A DNA stretch of 64,000 nt from Symsagittifera roscoffensis (Eukaryota; Xenacoelomorpha; Acoela; Convolutidae). Location of the stretch: assembly GCF_963678635.1 (NCBI RefSeq), contig NC_087066.1:52218312-52282311 (forward strand), given 5' to 3'. The notes under the pieces are model-generated. The model was not told the origin of the DNA, searched no databases, and saw only the letters and a list, made by a program, of their open reading frames with translations. Position numbers and translations under genes: made by a program. Each line of letters begins with the position of its first letter. Within the stretch, counting starts at the first letter, position 1. Shown one piece after another: positions 52,208-62,788 of the stretch.

Positions 52208-52406
52208 TATAGCTGGAACGTTTGCTGAACACTTTGCTGAAGTGCAATTTTGCGCTGTGGCAAACCACTAAAAAAAACTAAGTTGAAAACTGAAACTGAA
52301 GGTGTGAATGATTGTTTTCAGTGCTCCTAATAGCTCTTCAATCCAAATTCGTTCTAAAAGTCCCAATAAAAAAATAGGAAAAAATAGGTAACAACTAAAA
52401 TTTCAT

Positions 52407-52760
52407 ATGAGGTTAATAAAAAGATTAATTTGTCCAAAAAATATTTACACAGAAAGAGTGATTGTAAACTTGATAAATTCCAAAAAAAACCGAAAAAAAG
52501 CTTGTACAGAAAATCAAAAAGTTCTTTCTTTGAGAGAAGACTTGAAAACAAGATCCATAACAGTTGAAAAAAACTATAAATTCTTAGGTGAGGTCAGAAA
52601 GAGTGCAGAAGAATATAATAACTTTTATATTGAAATTGATCAGCAACTAATCGAAAGTAAAACAACACCACAAAATCTGAAAAAAACTGTGGAGAATGAA
52701 AATACAAAGTTTTTGAAAGCATTTGAACCCAAAACAATTATGAAGTACTTAGGAGCCTGA
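52407..52760 (+). pseudogene. LINE EN-RT linker frame
   Basis: An open frame of 117 codons, lysine/asparagine-rich, with FYIEIDQQLIESKTTPQNL and ENENTKFLKAF. It lies between the endonuclease and RT. No catalytic motif; linker regions of LINEs look like this. Confidence 0.55.
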
Positions 52761-52939
52761 AGAAAAAAAACAGCTTTGATCGTAACAACCAAAGTAACAA
52801 CTTTAACAAAAAAAAATTGGTCCGGTCATATCTGAGCTCTAGTGTTGCCTTTTCAATCAATGTGTAGAGTTGTCTGACTATCGTTTCTAGCAATTTTTAA
52901 AAATGCATTTTTTCAATCAATTCAAAGAAATGGCACATT

Positions 52940-53720
52940 TTCGGACTGTGGTAAGTAGAGACCTACATCTATTCTACCTATTATGGGCAAAATTTTCGAA
53001 AAGTTGACGAAGAAAAGTTTTTTCTGAAAAAGGTTTTCTGAACAAATTTCTTAAGTAAAGATGATGTCTTAACAGCATGTCAACACAAGTTCCGAAATAA
53101 AAAGCATAGTTGATACTTTCTTAGAAATCACTGAACAAATAGTGGAGAACTTAAAAGATAATGTTGGCTCCGTGTGTACATTAATAGATCTTCCATCAGC
53201 GTTCGACACAGTTGATCATAAAATCCTACCAAAAAAAGCCAACTATAGGCCTGACGAGATAAATTTGTTATTAGTTCTAGATCATAACTTGAAAATTGTG
53301 AACAGCACGTTAATTAAAACAATTATTTATCAAACACAATATAACAAAAAACTATGGTGTACCACAAGTTTAAATCCTGTTTTTGTGATTTTTAGGCTGT
53401 AGGCATAATAGCGTTTATTCCTTGCTGATGACAGCGCATTGTATCTAACAACTAAAACAATCAATCGGCAGCAAGTGAACTCTGATTCGAGCAAGATCGA
53501 AATATTACTTTTGGAGACCAAACTTGCCATAAACAAGGATAAAACAGCCACCGTAGAAACTAACAGGAAGGAATTCTCTAACATTAGATTCCATAAGTAC
53601 TTAGGTCTAACAATTGATGAAAAACTGAAATTCAAACACATATCATTAAAACTTTCAAAAAAGCAGCCAATTCTTGCTCGCTGATCTATCAACTCAGATT
53701 TATAGCACATCGACATTGTT
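52940..53720 (+). pseudogene. LINE reverse transcriptase, fragments
   Basis: Motifs in order but in changing frames: RPTSILPIMGKIFEKLTKK (RPIS.LP...K..EK type) near 52965; VCTLIDLPSAFDTVDHKIL at 53170-53230, which includes the first catalytic Asp; a YGVPQ-type segment near 53352; FLADDSALYLTTK at 53418-53456, the ADD catalytic box; then FHKYLGLTIDEKLKFKHI near 53590-53640. Not functional. Confidence 0.9.
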
Positions 53721-54115
53721 CAAGATATACGAAACGCATATTCAAGCAATATATCAGTGTAGTGCACTGATAAATGCTACAGCTAATAAGACATATTCAA
53801 AACAATTAGAAAGCCAGCAAACAATCATGTGGAAGTTTTTTTTAATGTGAAGGAAAACCTGAAATAAATTTGGGACCAACATAAATACTGTTTGGTTCGT
53901 GAGTTAGACATAGATGACCTTTTTTTATACTCATGGTTAAAACTGTAACACGATCTTGTGGAGTTAAAACATTTCATGTATACATAGTTGGACAGGAGAT
54001 AACAGATATTATCAAAACAGGCATTACAAAAACAACTTCGCAGCCGAAATATTTTCATCACAAGATTGAAAAAAGAAATCGAAAATAGGGTTTGTACGTC
54101 GTATAACAATTTCTT

Positions 54116-54590
54116 ACAGTTGGATTAAAATATTCTTCTTGAAGCGTTCACAACTACAAATGAATCTTTGGACTCGTTTTTTCATATACTAAGAGACATT
54201 TATATTTGCGACAATGAACATATTTTTAAGCATGTTATGATAATTTTCAGTCCTTTAAATATAGCATTTCTTGCTCATCTCATTTTGATTTTTATGCAAC
54301 ACGAAAGCAAACAGATTTCTTCCTTTTTCAGTTTTTTGTGACCTTTGAAGAGATTTTGCAGTCTTCTTGTCTATATGATCTAAGTTTAAAAAAGTAAACA
54401 ATTAGAAATTGCTCATGGAGATGCCGCCCGACAGGCCGATGCTTTTTATGTTTTCTCCCAGACCGAAATTAATTGTAAGCGTACATTTTCATAGAATGTA
54501 TGGTTATAAGTTTTGGCTTGAAAATAAATTTATTATGATTACTAAAACTGACAAAATTGTGGAAAAGTTACAAAAAAGTCTGGAGGGTGG
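54116..54590. other. Gene-free stretch
   Basis: A 63-codon frame at 54409 ends at the next miniature element and shows no domain. Confidence 0.35.
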
Positions 54591-54594
54591 TGAA

Positions 54595-54905
54595 CAGTAG
54601 CGGATTAGGGGGGGGGGGGGGGCACTTCCTTCCCTCAAAGGTCCTTTTTTGATACTATTTTGAAACATCCATTTTTGGCCGAACAACTTTAAAATTTTCT
54701 TTTGGCGTCATTACATACTCATTTTGACCAGGCGAGTGCACGTAAAAAAACTCAATTTTCTGGCTAAAACTTTCCAAAAAAGCCTAAAAATACCTGAAAT
54801 TTCTTAGATTTTTGCTAAAATTTGCTTGCGGTGCTGAAAATTTGGTCAGAAAAAGGTCCTAATAACGATCTGGGACAGCTCGGAAAATCAAAATGGTCTA
54901 TCTAA
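54595..54905 (-). mobile_element. hAT-like miniature element, truncated
   Basis: Reverse-sense copy starting CAGTAGCGGATTAGG with a G-run, then the family landmarks TTTTTGGCCGAACAAC and GGACAGCTCGGAAAATCAAA. The other terminus is lost. Confidence 0.7.
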
Positions 54906-55009
54906 AATAAAGGTCAACAAAGTTTGACATTCCTAGATATGCCTGTTACTAGGAAATGACCTTCACGTGCGGACAAATGACTTCATGTTTTAAATTGGAT
55001 TTAATTGTG

Positions 55010-55385
55010 GATATTTCATCACCACCGAGGGCAGATCTATGTTGAGGGGATTCACGGGCTGGCGTCGCTGGGATATCATCGCCGCTGTTTCATGTTCTAG
55101 TCAGCGATATCTTTTCTATGGCCAGTGCTGAAAAATAGATGAATCTGCGTTGAAAATCCCAAAAATATCGTTGAAATACCCCTGAATCAGCAATGGTTTT
55201 TGATTTAGCCGTCGTCACCAAGAATGATCTCTAGTTTAGTGCAGCAAATTACTTCAACGAATCATCGCTGTTTCAGGTTTTGATCAGCTTCATTTTACTG
55301 GTGATCAGTAAATAGGCAGCAGTGACTCATGAATTAATGCTGAATCAGGGATGATTATATTCCTCGCGACATCAACTCGGGTACT
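55010..55385. mobile_element. Relative of the CCCGGGTTGAGTTGAC element
   Basis: GATATCATCGCCGCTGTTTC, GTCAGCGATATC, AATCATCGCTGTTTCAG and a right end CGACATCAACTCGGGTA resemble the element at 20735-21706. The left end is poorly defined. Confidence 0.5.
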
Positions 55386-57885
55386 TGGTAGAGTATTTTC
55401 TTGGCCCCCGATATATCTAACTGAGGGGTTAGTGCGAGACAAAAAGTTTTTTTTACAAAAAGAGCCCAAAATTCTTTTTTGGCAGTGTTTCAAGACTGAT
55501 CGGCTGCAGGTTGGGCGACCTACAAGAGGAAACATTTTTATATATATATATATTCTGCCACTTCGAAAAAATCCTAATCCTACCCCATGTTGGCGGTAAG
55601 ACCTCTACTGGGGAGAAAGTTCTTCAAAAAGAAAAATGAAAAGTGAAATCAAGTATACTTGTTCATAGTGATTTTCTTGAATGGAGATGTTTTTCTCGCC
55701 TTCTTGCGCCGAGAACAGCTCAAGTTCCGAACCTCCGACCCCTAGATTTGAAACGGGACAATCAGCCAACTCCTTTACTTCTTCATTTTGTCTCTTAGAA
55801 ATTGAGAACAAAAACTATTAGAGTCGATTGAGCAATTGAGACGCTCAGAGCAAACTAAGACGCTCAGAGCAATTGACAGAAATCCGAGTTGAATCCGACG
55901 CCATTACTACCTGCCAAAGAAAGTGTCTGCTAATTTCAGTCAAAGAAGTTGCAAAGTTTTTATCTATAAATGGGGTCTTTTAGAACCCCCCTCAACAGCC
56001 CCCTCATTCAGCCTGGCAGGAAACAAAATTAAGGTCAACCCTTATACGGTATATGCGTTAATGGGGATGGGAGGGGGGGGGGGGGGGAGGCTTTGATTCG
56101 TTGGAAGCTCGATGTAAATTCTTTTTGCCGGCCGGGGCTTCACTTTGACTGTAAGGGTATCGTAAAAATATCGAACAAGTTAGAACGCTCAAAATTGGAA
56201 TAAACAGAACTACTTCGGCACAATTGTGTTTGAGTATGTCTTTTTAGGGAAATTTTTAGTTATTCTAATTAAAATACAGGTAAATGGACTGCTTTTTAAA
56301 GGTATGAATGAAGCAATACTTACTTGATTTGATCGGGATTGACTTTTTTGTCAACATTAGAAGTTTTCTTATACTTTTTCTTGAAAAACGTAATGGATTG
56401 ACCTTATAAATTGATACAAAAACTGGACCAAGCTTTTAACTGAAACAAAACCAGGTCATTTTTATGTTCAGAGCTTGATAGATAAAAGGCTCACTTTTGC
56501 AAGATTTTCAGCGAACGGTAAGTTTATTTTGTCATCAAACTTCTGGAAAAAGTGAGATCAAAACGCTTTATTTCTATCTCAAGAGAGAAGACAATTCTTG
56601 ATCAATTTGAAATAGTAATTAATTTTTCACCCAAACTTTTTTATCGTTCATTCAGCTTTGACAATATCATAACTTTGACAATAGTTTTATCATAGCTTTG
56701 ACATTAGTTTCAGAAGGAGTCCGTCTTTGGCAAAACTGAGATTGCCGACAAAATATGCAGTTATGAAACAAATAACTTTTTTACAGCCAAACAGGGCAAC
56801 TTATTAACTATCGAAGCAATGTGAATGGATGCAATATAGTTTAATTGATCAATTCAATAGATACCAATTTCCATTTGATTGTGTATTTTTTAGTAAGCCA
56901 ATCTAGAAACTATCGAAAACAGTAATAAGAAATTTTTAGAAGAAAATATACAAATTTTATACATATTATATACAAACTTTAAACAGGTAGTCAACATTTT
57001 ACATACAGATTTTATGCTGGTTCTTCAATGTCAAAAAATTTTATGTATGAAACGTCTTGCAGCGAAACAAAATTATAATCGCTCTAAAATACACTAGCAT
57101 TTGAAAATTTTTCTATACGCATTATTTTCACTACAGAATCATTAGATCGCAAAAAAAATAAAAAGAAAACTCCTGAATCTTTCGTTAACCAATCCTTCTC
57201 AAGTCACTTTAGCTCACTAAAACACTGGTTATTTTTTTCTTGATAAAAAATATGGTGAAACTTGTCCTCATTTAATTAGGGCAAGAGGCTCGAAACTTTT
57301 ATTTCGAACTTTCAAAAAAGAATTTTTTCAACTGTATACTTGATTTTATACGGATTCTGACAAATTTTATAATAAATCTGTGCAAATTTTACTCACTAAA
57401 AAAAATTTTCTTTGACGATATCAATCGTTTTATATATAAAATTTTCTTATGTTCTTATCATTTTGTGTTAACTACCCTGAGTGGAACCCAATCGGTGTCT
57501 TGATTGCATCTTAGTTTTGGCAATGTAGGGCAACAGCGAATCAAAATGGAAGTTTTTTTGCCAATTGCGATTTACATAATTTGCAAATGTTAAAAAAGTT
57601 ACGACACAGCGCAAAACTGAGAAACAAATTTCTGCGAAAAAATTACTGAATGATTTGCTGTAATCAAAATATTCTTGAATGAAAAAAAACAGAGTGACAG
57701 CGGCTGCATTTCCACAAAATCTTTTAACAAAACAATTTCAAAAGAAATTTTTTTAGACCATGTTTAAAATTTCAAAATGTAATCCCTGAACTATTTTTGC
57801 TAAGAGTATAACAACTTAAATTAAGGGCAATTAAATTTTAAATTAGACTCTTATGAAACGAATTTATCCTTGTATTTTACAGTAA
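55386..57885. other. Gene-free stretch
   Basis: About 2.5 kb of AT-rich DNA. There are a (TA)n run near 55540, two GACGCTCAGAGCAA words at 55840-55870 and a G-run at 56070. No exon, RNA gene or transposon protein was recognised. Confidence 0.4.
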
Positions 57886-57887
57886 CT

Positions 57888-58000
57888 TCAAATAGAGTAC
57901 ACCGTCTGCTTGTCACGTTGAATTTTTGGCCTAATAAATTGATGCAATTTTTAAGTTCAAAACTGATTCTAATCTTATTTTAATTTTTAGTCTCAATAGA
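57888..58000 (+). repeat. Dispersed repeat shared with 23.5 kb
   Basis: TACACCGTCTGCTTGTCACG and TTTTTAGTCTCAATAGATC match 23500-23616 in order and orientation. Confidence 0.6.
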
Positions 58001-58024
58001 TCATCAAAAAAAAGAGAAAAGGGT

Positions 58025-58380
58025 GCATATACAAAACAGTCTCATACAAAACAGTCCAATAGTAAAGAGTCCGAAAACATATAATGGAGGAAAAAAACAG
58101 TCCAATGCAAAACAGTCCGGTTTAAGCTTTGTGGCGATAACCGGCTCTAAATTTCATATTAAGCCCTGCCCTCTGTTGGCAAGCTAGCAACACGTTGGCA
58201 CGACTGCGGCGGTCACTGTATTGTTCTTTAGGATTGTTGAACAGAGGACAATTCTCTGCCTACCGGTTTCTTGAAACAATTATTACTTGGGACTGTTTTT
58301 CGGACTGTTTTGTATCGGACTGTTTTTTCGTTCATTTCATACTTTTCCTGACTGTTTTGCATTGGACTGTTTTGTACAGA
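58025..58380. repeat. Fold-back element with AAAACAGTCC arms
   Basis: ATACAAAACAGTC and CCAATGCAAAACAGTCCGG on the left mirror CGGACTGTTTTGTATCGGAC, GTTTTGCATTGGACTGTTTT and GTACAGAC on the right. The spacer of about 170 bp includes GGCACGACTGCGGCGG. A 73-codon frame over it is repeat-derived. Confidence 0.75.
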
Positions 58381-58439
58381 CACGGAAAAAAGATAAAGTT
58401 AGTTTCTTCTGGATAACTCTAAATTGGTCTGGCTATAAA

Positions 58440-59326
58440 ACAGTCAATTTAAAATAAATTTTTAAGGCTTTACTTATGAAGTTTGATTGGTTGGTTGGCG
58501 ATGAAAATTTAACTTGATGGTATCAAAAGTTAGAAAGCGTGAAGCATAGAAAGCGCGTTAGAAAGAATAAAATAAATGATTCTCCTAACGGGTCGCAAAT
58601 GATATTAAATTCAAGATTTCGTTTCCAGCGCGTAATCATGAATTTTCTTACATTTTATTGATAGAAAAAAAACGGTAAAAACACTGAAAAGTTTGAACTT
58701 TTCAGGAGATGAACAAAGATTATTTTAATGCACTTTAGTAGAAAAAAATACGAATGTATTGTCAAATAGTGACCTCAAAACATCAAATATTTCAAATTTT
58801 TTATCTATTCTAATTGAAAATTTGAGATGGGCTGATTTTTTAAGGCCATTCCCGATCGCTATAAGTAAAAATTTGTCACAATAATCGCTTCAAGCCTTAA
58901 AATATCGTTTCAATATAACTGCAAAAAAAACAGTTTTAAAGGAACATTGTTATTGGTTTTGCAGGCTAGAAGATTAGAAAACAAGTGAATCCTGAACCCG
59001 AGAGGATAACTGTGCACTACTGTAAATTAATCTTTGAGTTCTCTAGGTCTTTAAATTTTCTTGTTTATTTCGACAGTCTGCATTTCATTCTCTTCTCCGA
59101 ATAATTTGAATTCTGAGCTCAGTTTTGATAGAATTAATCCTAAAAACTTAAATACTTAAACTGTGCTGGTATAAAAAAAATATATAATTCAAATCGGATT
59201 TTCATCGACAAAACGACCAATTATATCAACCTAGGCGAGACGACTTTAAACTGACCCAGAAGTAACATCAAGACGAGGAATTTACAAAACAAAGGAAAAA
59301 GATTTGACAGAAGCTTTAGAAACACA
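58440..59326. other. Gene-free stretch upstream of the orphan exon
   Basis: No exon or repeat was recognised. The last 100 bp are less T-rich and could be a 5' UTR of the exon at 59327. Confidence 0.35.
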
Positions 59327-59417
59327 ATGGGAATATTCAACCAAAAGAGGTCGACACTGGAGATGATTATGATGATGATTCTGGGCATGAATTGCATTTT
59401 CAAAGCCATCGCCTCAC
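59327..59417 (+). CDS. Orphan first exon encoding a signal peptide
   Basis: ATG to a strong donor (CAC|GTGAGT at 59418). It gives 30 codons: a short basic start (MGIFNQKRSTLE), then MIMMMILGMNCIFKAIAS, a convincing signal-peptide core with small residues at the end. One base of the next codon precedes the donor. The following exon was not found before repeats and the gap at 62408. It could be the start of a secreted-protein gene whose later exons are beyond recognition, or a remnant. Confidence 0.45.
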
Positions 59418-59544
59418 GTGAGTTTTTTTTTTTGTTAAAGGTCCTTTTATTGAGGCCTAGGCCGAAGGTTCGAAATTGCCTTGATTTTTTTTCTGTGTCT
59501 TTTTCGAGCGAAAAACGAATTTAGTACTAGGACAAAAATTTTCA

Positions 59545-59935
59545 AAAACTTTGTTTTTGCGTGCAAAGTTTATTTTTCATGAGCATAACGCAGTCCTGGA
59601 TACAGAAAGTTGGATTATTTTTCCGTTTTTCTCGATAGCTTCTTTCAAATACATCATGCATGCAAGATCGTTAAAAATTTTTGGTGACTCAAATTTCAAA
59701 TCACCAGAATCTGTGTCACTTGTGTTCGGTTCCGAATACAACCAAAAAAATTATAAGAAGAAACTTAATGAAGCAAAAAATTTTGAATGAAGCACTTATT
59801 TGGTTTATGGAAAAACGCTACTCATATAATTTTTAATATGAAAAAAGATTAATAATAGACATTCATGCAATTTTCAGTACTTATGGAATATCTGAAGATT
59901 GTATGATTCGCATTTTTGGTCAACTCGGGTTACGA
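59545..59935. mobile_element. Copy of the CCCGGGTTGACC element, right part
   Basis: ATAACGCAGTCCTGGATAC, GTGTTCGGTTCCGAATACAA and TTGGTTTATGGAAAAACGCT match 43240-43640. It ends GCATTTTTGGTCAACTCGGGT. The 79-codon frame at 59551 is inside this repeat. Confidence 0.7.
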
Positions 59936-60390
59936 AGGTAACTTTAAAAACTTTAATGTGATTTAAATTTTTAAGTGAAATAAAAAATCGAAATGAAATT
60001 GTTTAAAATTGCTCGTTTTGATCCCCAAAATAGTAAATAATTCAGAATGATAACTCAAAATAAATTGTCTTTTGTTTGTATATACAGCTACTTAAGAAAA
60101 AACTCATCAATAATCCATCAAAATATTTTGCTTGCATGTTTACTTTTGCAGTGTGAAAAACACAGAAAATCAAAATTTTTTCACCATGACTAGTTGAACT
60201 GCTCTTGTTGTAAATATTTTCCTCAGATCGCAGTTATGTCGATTCAAAAAAATCTTTATATCTAAAAAATCTAGTTTTAAAACATACGTTAATCATGGTT
60301 ATTTTATAGCAACACCTTTATTTAAAAATATTGTGCCCAAGTTTTGGTTCTGGTCACTTTTGATTGATGTTTTTTCACTTTTTTTAAATA
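59936..60390. other. Gene-free stretch
   Basis: Nothing recognised. Confidence 0.4.
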
Positions 60391-60395
60391 GTTTA

Positions 60396-61232
60396 CCCGC
60401 ACTCAGTAAAAAGAGAAAATACTAGATTATAATGGATTTTTATTGTCAGTCGCCATAAATTTCAAAAAAAAGATTATAATCGATTAAAAATAGATTATAA
60501 AGTTACTATTTTTGGAAACAAAAAAAAACCCACTATAATCGATTATAATCGATTATAATCGATTAAAATCAATTATTTTTTGAAAAAATTATTTTTGAAA
60601 TTTTATTGAATTATAACCCATTTTAATCGAGTATAACCCATTTTTATTCAAAAAACGTCATCGCTTCATTTCGTTTTATTTTTGTTGTTTTGTGTGCTTT
60701 TCAGTTGGTTTCTTTTCTTATTGCTTACTGTTTACTGTTTACTTTCTTACTGTTTACTGCAAGGACGGATTAAGGGGGATAGGGGCGGGGGTGTTTGGTT
60801 TGAAAACGACTTTTTTCAGGGATTCGATCCCCTGCCTACCCAAAGGGTATCGTTTTGAGATATCCATATTTGAAATCTCATATCCGCCCCTGGTTTACTG
60901 ATTTCTTACTTCTTACTGATTTTTTTTGTGTTTTCATGCAGAATAGCTAAATTATAATCCATTATATTTCATTTTTATTGTAAAATAATAATTGATAGAA
61001 AAAGAGATTATAATCTATTATAACAGATTATAATAGATTATAAGAGATTGTAAGAGTTAAAAAAAGATTATAAGAGACTTTGGGAAAAATTATCATGATT
61101 ATTTTATCATTACAATCGATTATAAATCGCTTAAACATCTAAAAAAGGCGCTTATAATTAATTATAATTTTGCTAAAAGTACGATTATAATTATAATATA
61201 ATCGATTATTTTCTCTTTTTACTGAGTGTGGG
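60396..61232. mobile_element. TA-flanked TIR element filled with ATTATAATCGATTATAATC
   Basis: Left end CCCGCACTCAGTAAAAAGAG + AAAATA, right end the complement with one change over 26 bp (CTCTTTTTACTGAGTGTGGG). TA lies on both sides (60394-60395, 61233-61234). The interior blocks at 60425-60640 and 60950-61200 consist of degenerate ATTATAATCGATTATAATC words. A hAT-like miniature is nested inside at 60760-60892. No transposase. Confidence 0.82.
60760..60892 (-). mobile_element. hAT-like miniature, nested, 133 bp, perfect duplication
   Basis: Starts CAAGGACGGATTAAGGGGG and ends CATATCCGCCCCTG. Flanked by GTTTACTG on both sides (60752-60759 and 60893-60900). It retains the family's CGATCCCCTGCCTACCCAAA block. 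Neighbouring GTTTACT repeats mean part of the flank match could be pre-existing. Confidence 0.8.
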
Positions 61233-61234
61233 TA

Positions 61235-61970
61235 TGGCTAAAAATCTGATTTATTTTTAGCATTTTCTGGTACTTTGTATAAATAATTTTTCGTCTAAAT
61301 TTGTAGTTGTTTCAACCTCGTATGGATCTAAATCTAAGGTTTCGATGAGGGTTTTAAACGTTTTAAAATCAATATCAAAATTTTTATGACGTTCTCATTT
61401 TTTAATTTTTTTTTGACAATCAAAGCTTTTTTATTGTTAAATTTCTTACTTCCTCGTTCATTAGTTGTTTTACCGTTTAATATCCCTTTTCGAGTGTTTG
61501 TTTGAGATATTGTGGACATTTTATAAAATTCAGCATCTCAAACGTCCGCGGTTTATTTTCGAATTCTGAAAGTGGTCGTGAAACTGCTTAGTTACAAATT
61601 ATGCCAATTTTTTTGCAATTTTCCAGATAATCTCAGTTTTTTTAAAACTTTTTTCACACTTTTGCTCCTTATTTCCAGACATTTGGGATCGTATGGTATT
61701 ATCTTCAAACATCAGCCAAAAGACTATATAAGACTGCCACAAATATAAATTTTTGTTCCCTGAATGACATAATCAGTGCGACTTTCAAAGGCTGGGCATA
61801 AGTCGCGACCTTTGACATGCGATGAGCACGTGACCTCATATCATCCCCCCTTCAAAAACCCTACATTTGTTTTTTTTGAAACTGATATCCTTTGTATATT
61901 CTGAGATGAAATTGACTTTTTATGACAGCTGTACTTGTTTAATTTTAACTGTATCACAAACTGAATCAAA
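61235..61970. other. Gene-free stretch
   Basis: AT-rich, no gene. A 61-codon minus frame at 61334 is lysine/asparagine-rich and unconvincing. Confidence 0.4.
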
Positions 61971-61974
61971 GTTG

Positions 61975-62229
61975 TGCGGGATACGGTCCCCTCACCGACC
62001 AACGGATCCCCCCTTGGTATCGTTTTATGACATCCATTTTCAGCAACCAATCCTAAAATTTGTGTCTAAAGGCACCTTTGGTGCCCCTATATACTTATTT
62101 TAAAGGGGAGCGCGCAACACAAAATGCGATTTTTTTATCATCATTTAAAAAAAGTTGACAAGTTTTTCAAAAAGTTTTTGATAATCCACAATAACCCACC
62201 CTATTGAAAAAATCTTATATTCGCCCCTA
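61975..62229 (-). mobile_element. hAT-like miniature element, diverged
   Basis: Shares CGGTCCCCTCACCGACCAACG, the GGCACCTTTGGTGCC hairpin and GGGGAGCGCGC with the family and ends TATTCGCCCCTA. No clear duplication. Confidence 0.6.
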
Positions 62230-62375
62230 TTCAAAAGGTTTTAAGTTTTGGCAATATCCGTTTGAACCTTTTTGTTTCGATGCAATATATCATCAGTTCT
62301 GAAATCATTTTTTTCAACACATTTTCAAAATTGTTTGGGATAGTTAATATACAGAAAATTACATCACATAGGGAT

Positions 62376-62407
62376 CAGGGGCCGCTCTAGGATTTTCTCG
62401 AGGGGGG
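62376..62407 (+). mobile_element. hAT-like miniature element, running into the gap
   Basis: CAGGGGCCGCTCTAGGATTT, then TCTCGAGGGGGG is the left terminus. The rest is in the N run, which probably failed to assemble because of this repeat. Confidence 0.75.
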
Positions 62408-62607
62408 NNNNNNNNNNNNNNNNNNNNNNNNNNNNNNNNNNNNNNNNNNNNNNNNNNNNNNNNNNNNNNNNNNNNNNNNNNNNNNNNNNNNNNNNNNNNN
62501 NNNNNNNNNNNNNNNNNNNNNNNNNNNNNNNNNNNNNNNNNNNNNNNNNNNNNNNNNNNNNNNNNNNNNNNNNNNNNNNNNNNNNNNNNNNNNNNNNNNN
62601 NNNNNNN
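62408..62607. other. Scaffold gap, 200 N
   Basis: Exactly 200 N. Frames crossing it are artefacts. Confidence 1.
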
Positions 62608-62608
62608 A

Positions 62609-62788
62609 GTGATGAACAGACCAGGAATAGTTACGACTCCGAAGTTTGTTTTCGATTTCATGTTTGGAAAAGACAGGTCACAGTTGATGTTTAGCAAGAG
62701 TGTAGTTGAACCAAAGGTGCTCAAAAAGTCTGGGTTTAAGTTCAAGTTTGAAGAACTGGAACCTTGTTTGAAAAACTTGGTCGGATAG
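62609..62788 (+). CDS. SDR39U1: SDR39U1/YfcH-like epimerase-family protein, last exon (partial)
   Basis: An open frame of 59 codons plus TAG begins right after the gap. It reads MNRPGIVTTPKFVFDFMFGK, then SVVEPKVLKKSGFKFKFEEL and ends PCLKNLVG. This matches the C-terminal DUF1731 segment of the SDR39U1 / YfcH family: RP....P.F......FG near the start, (Q)(K)V.PK.L...GF.F.(F/Y) in the middle, an acidic-L.A/CL..LV end. These are atypical short-chain dehydrogenases with an NAD(P)-binding Rossmann fold, whose substrate is not well established. The Rossmann part must lie upstream, in or beyond the gap. The exon's 5' boundary is not visible. The minus frame over this interval is a shadow. Confidence 0.8.
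   Translation: MMNRPGIVTTPKFVFDFMFGKDRSQLMFSKSVVEPKVLKKSGFKFKFEELEPCLKNLVG

Larger units (their letters stand above)
51585..54115 (+). mobile_element. Non-LTR retrotransposon (CR1/Jockey-type), decayed
   Basis: An endonuclease domain followed by a reverse transcriptase, both in pieces over several frames, with no LTRs. The order EN-RT in one sense and the RT motifs DL.SAFDTVDHKIL and ADD place it among endonuclease-bearing LINEs. Frameshifts and stops occur in every domain and the 5' end is probably truncated. No tail repeat or flanking duplication was recognised. Confidence 0.88.

Noticed and set aside
62359-62745. A 128-codon minus-strand frame across the second gap
   Set aside because: Artefact of the gap and a shadow of the plus-strand SDR39U1-like exon.
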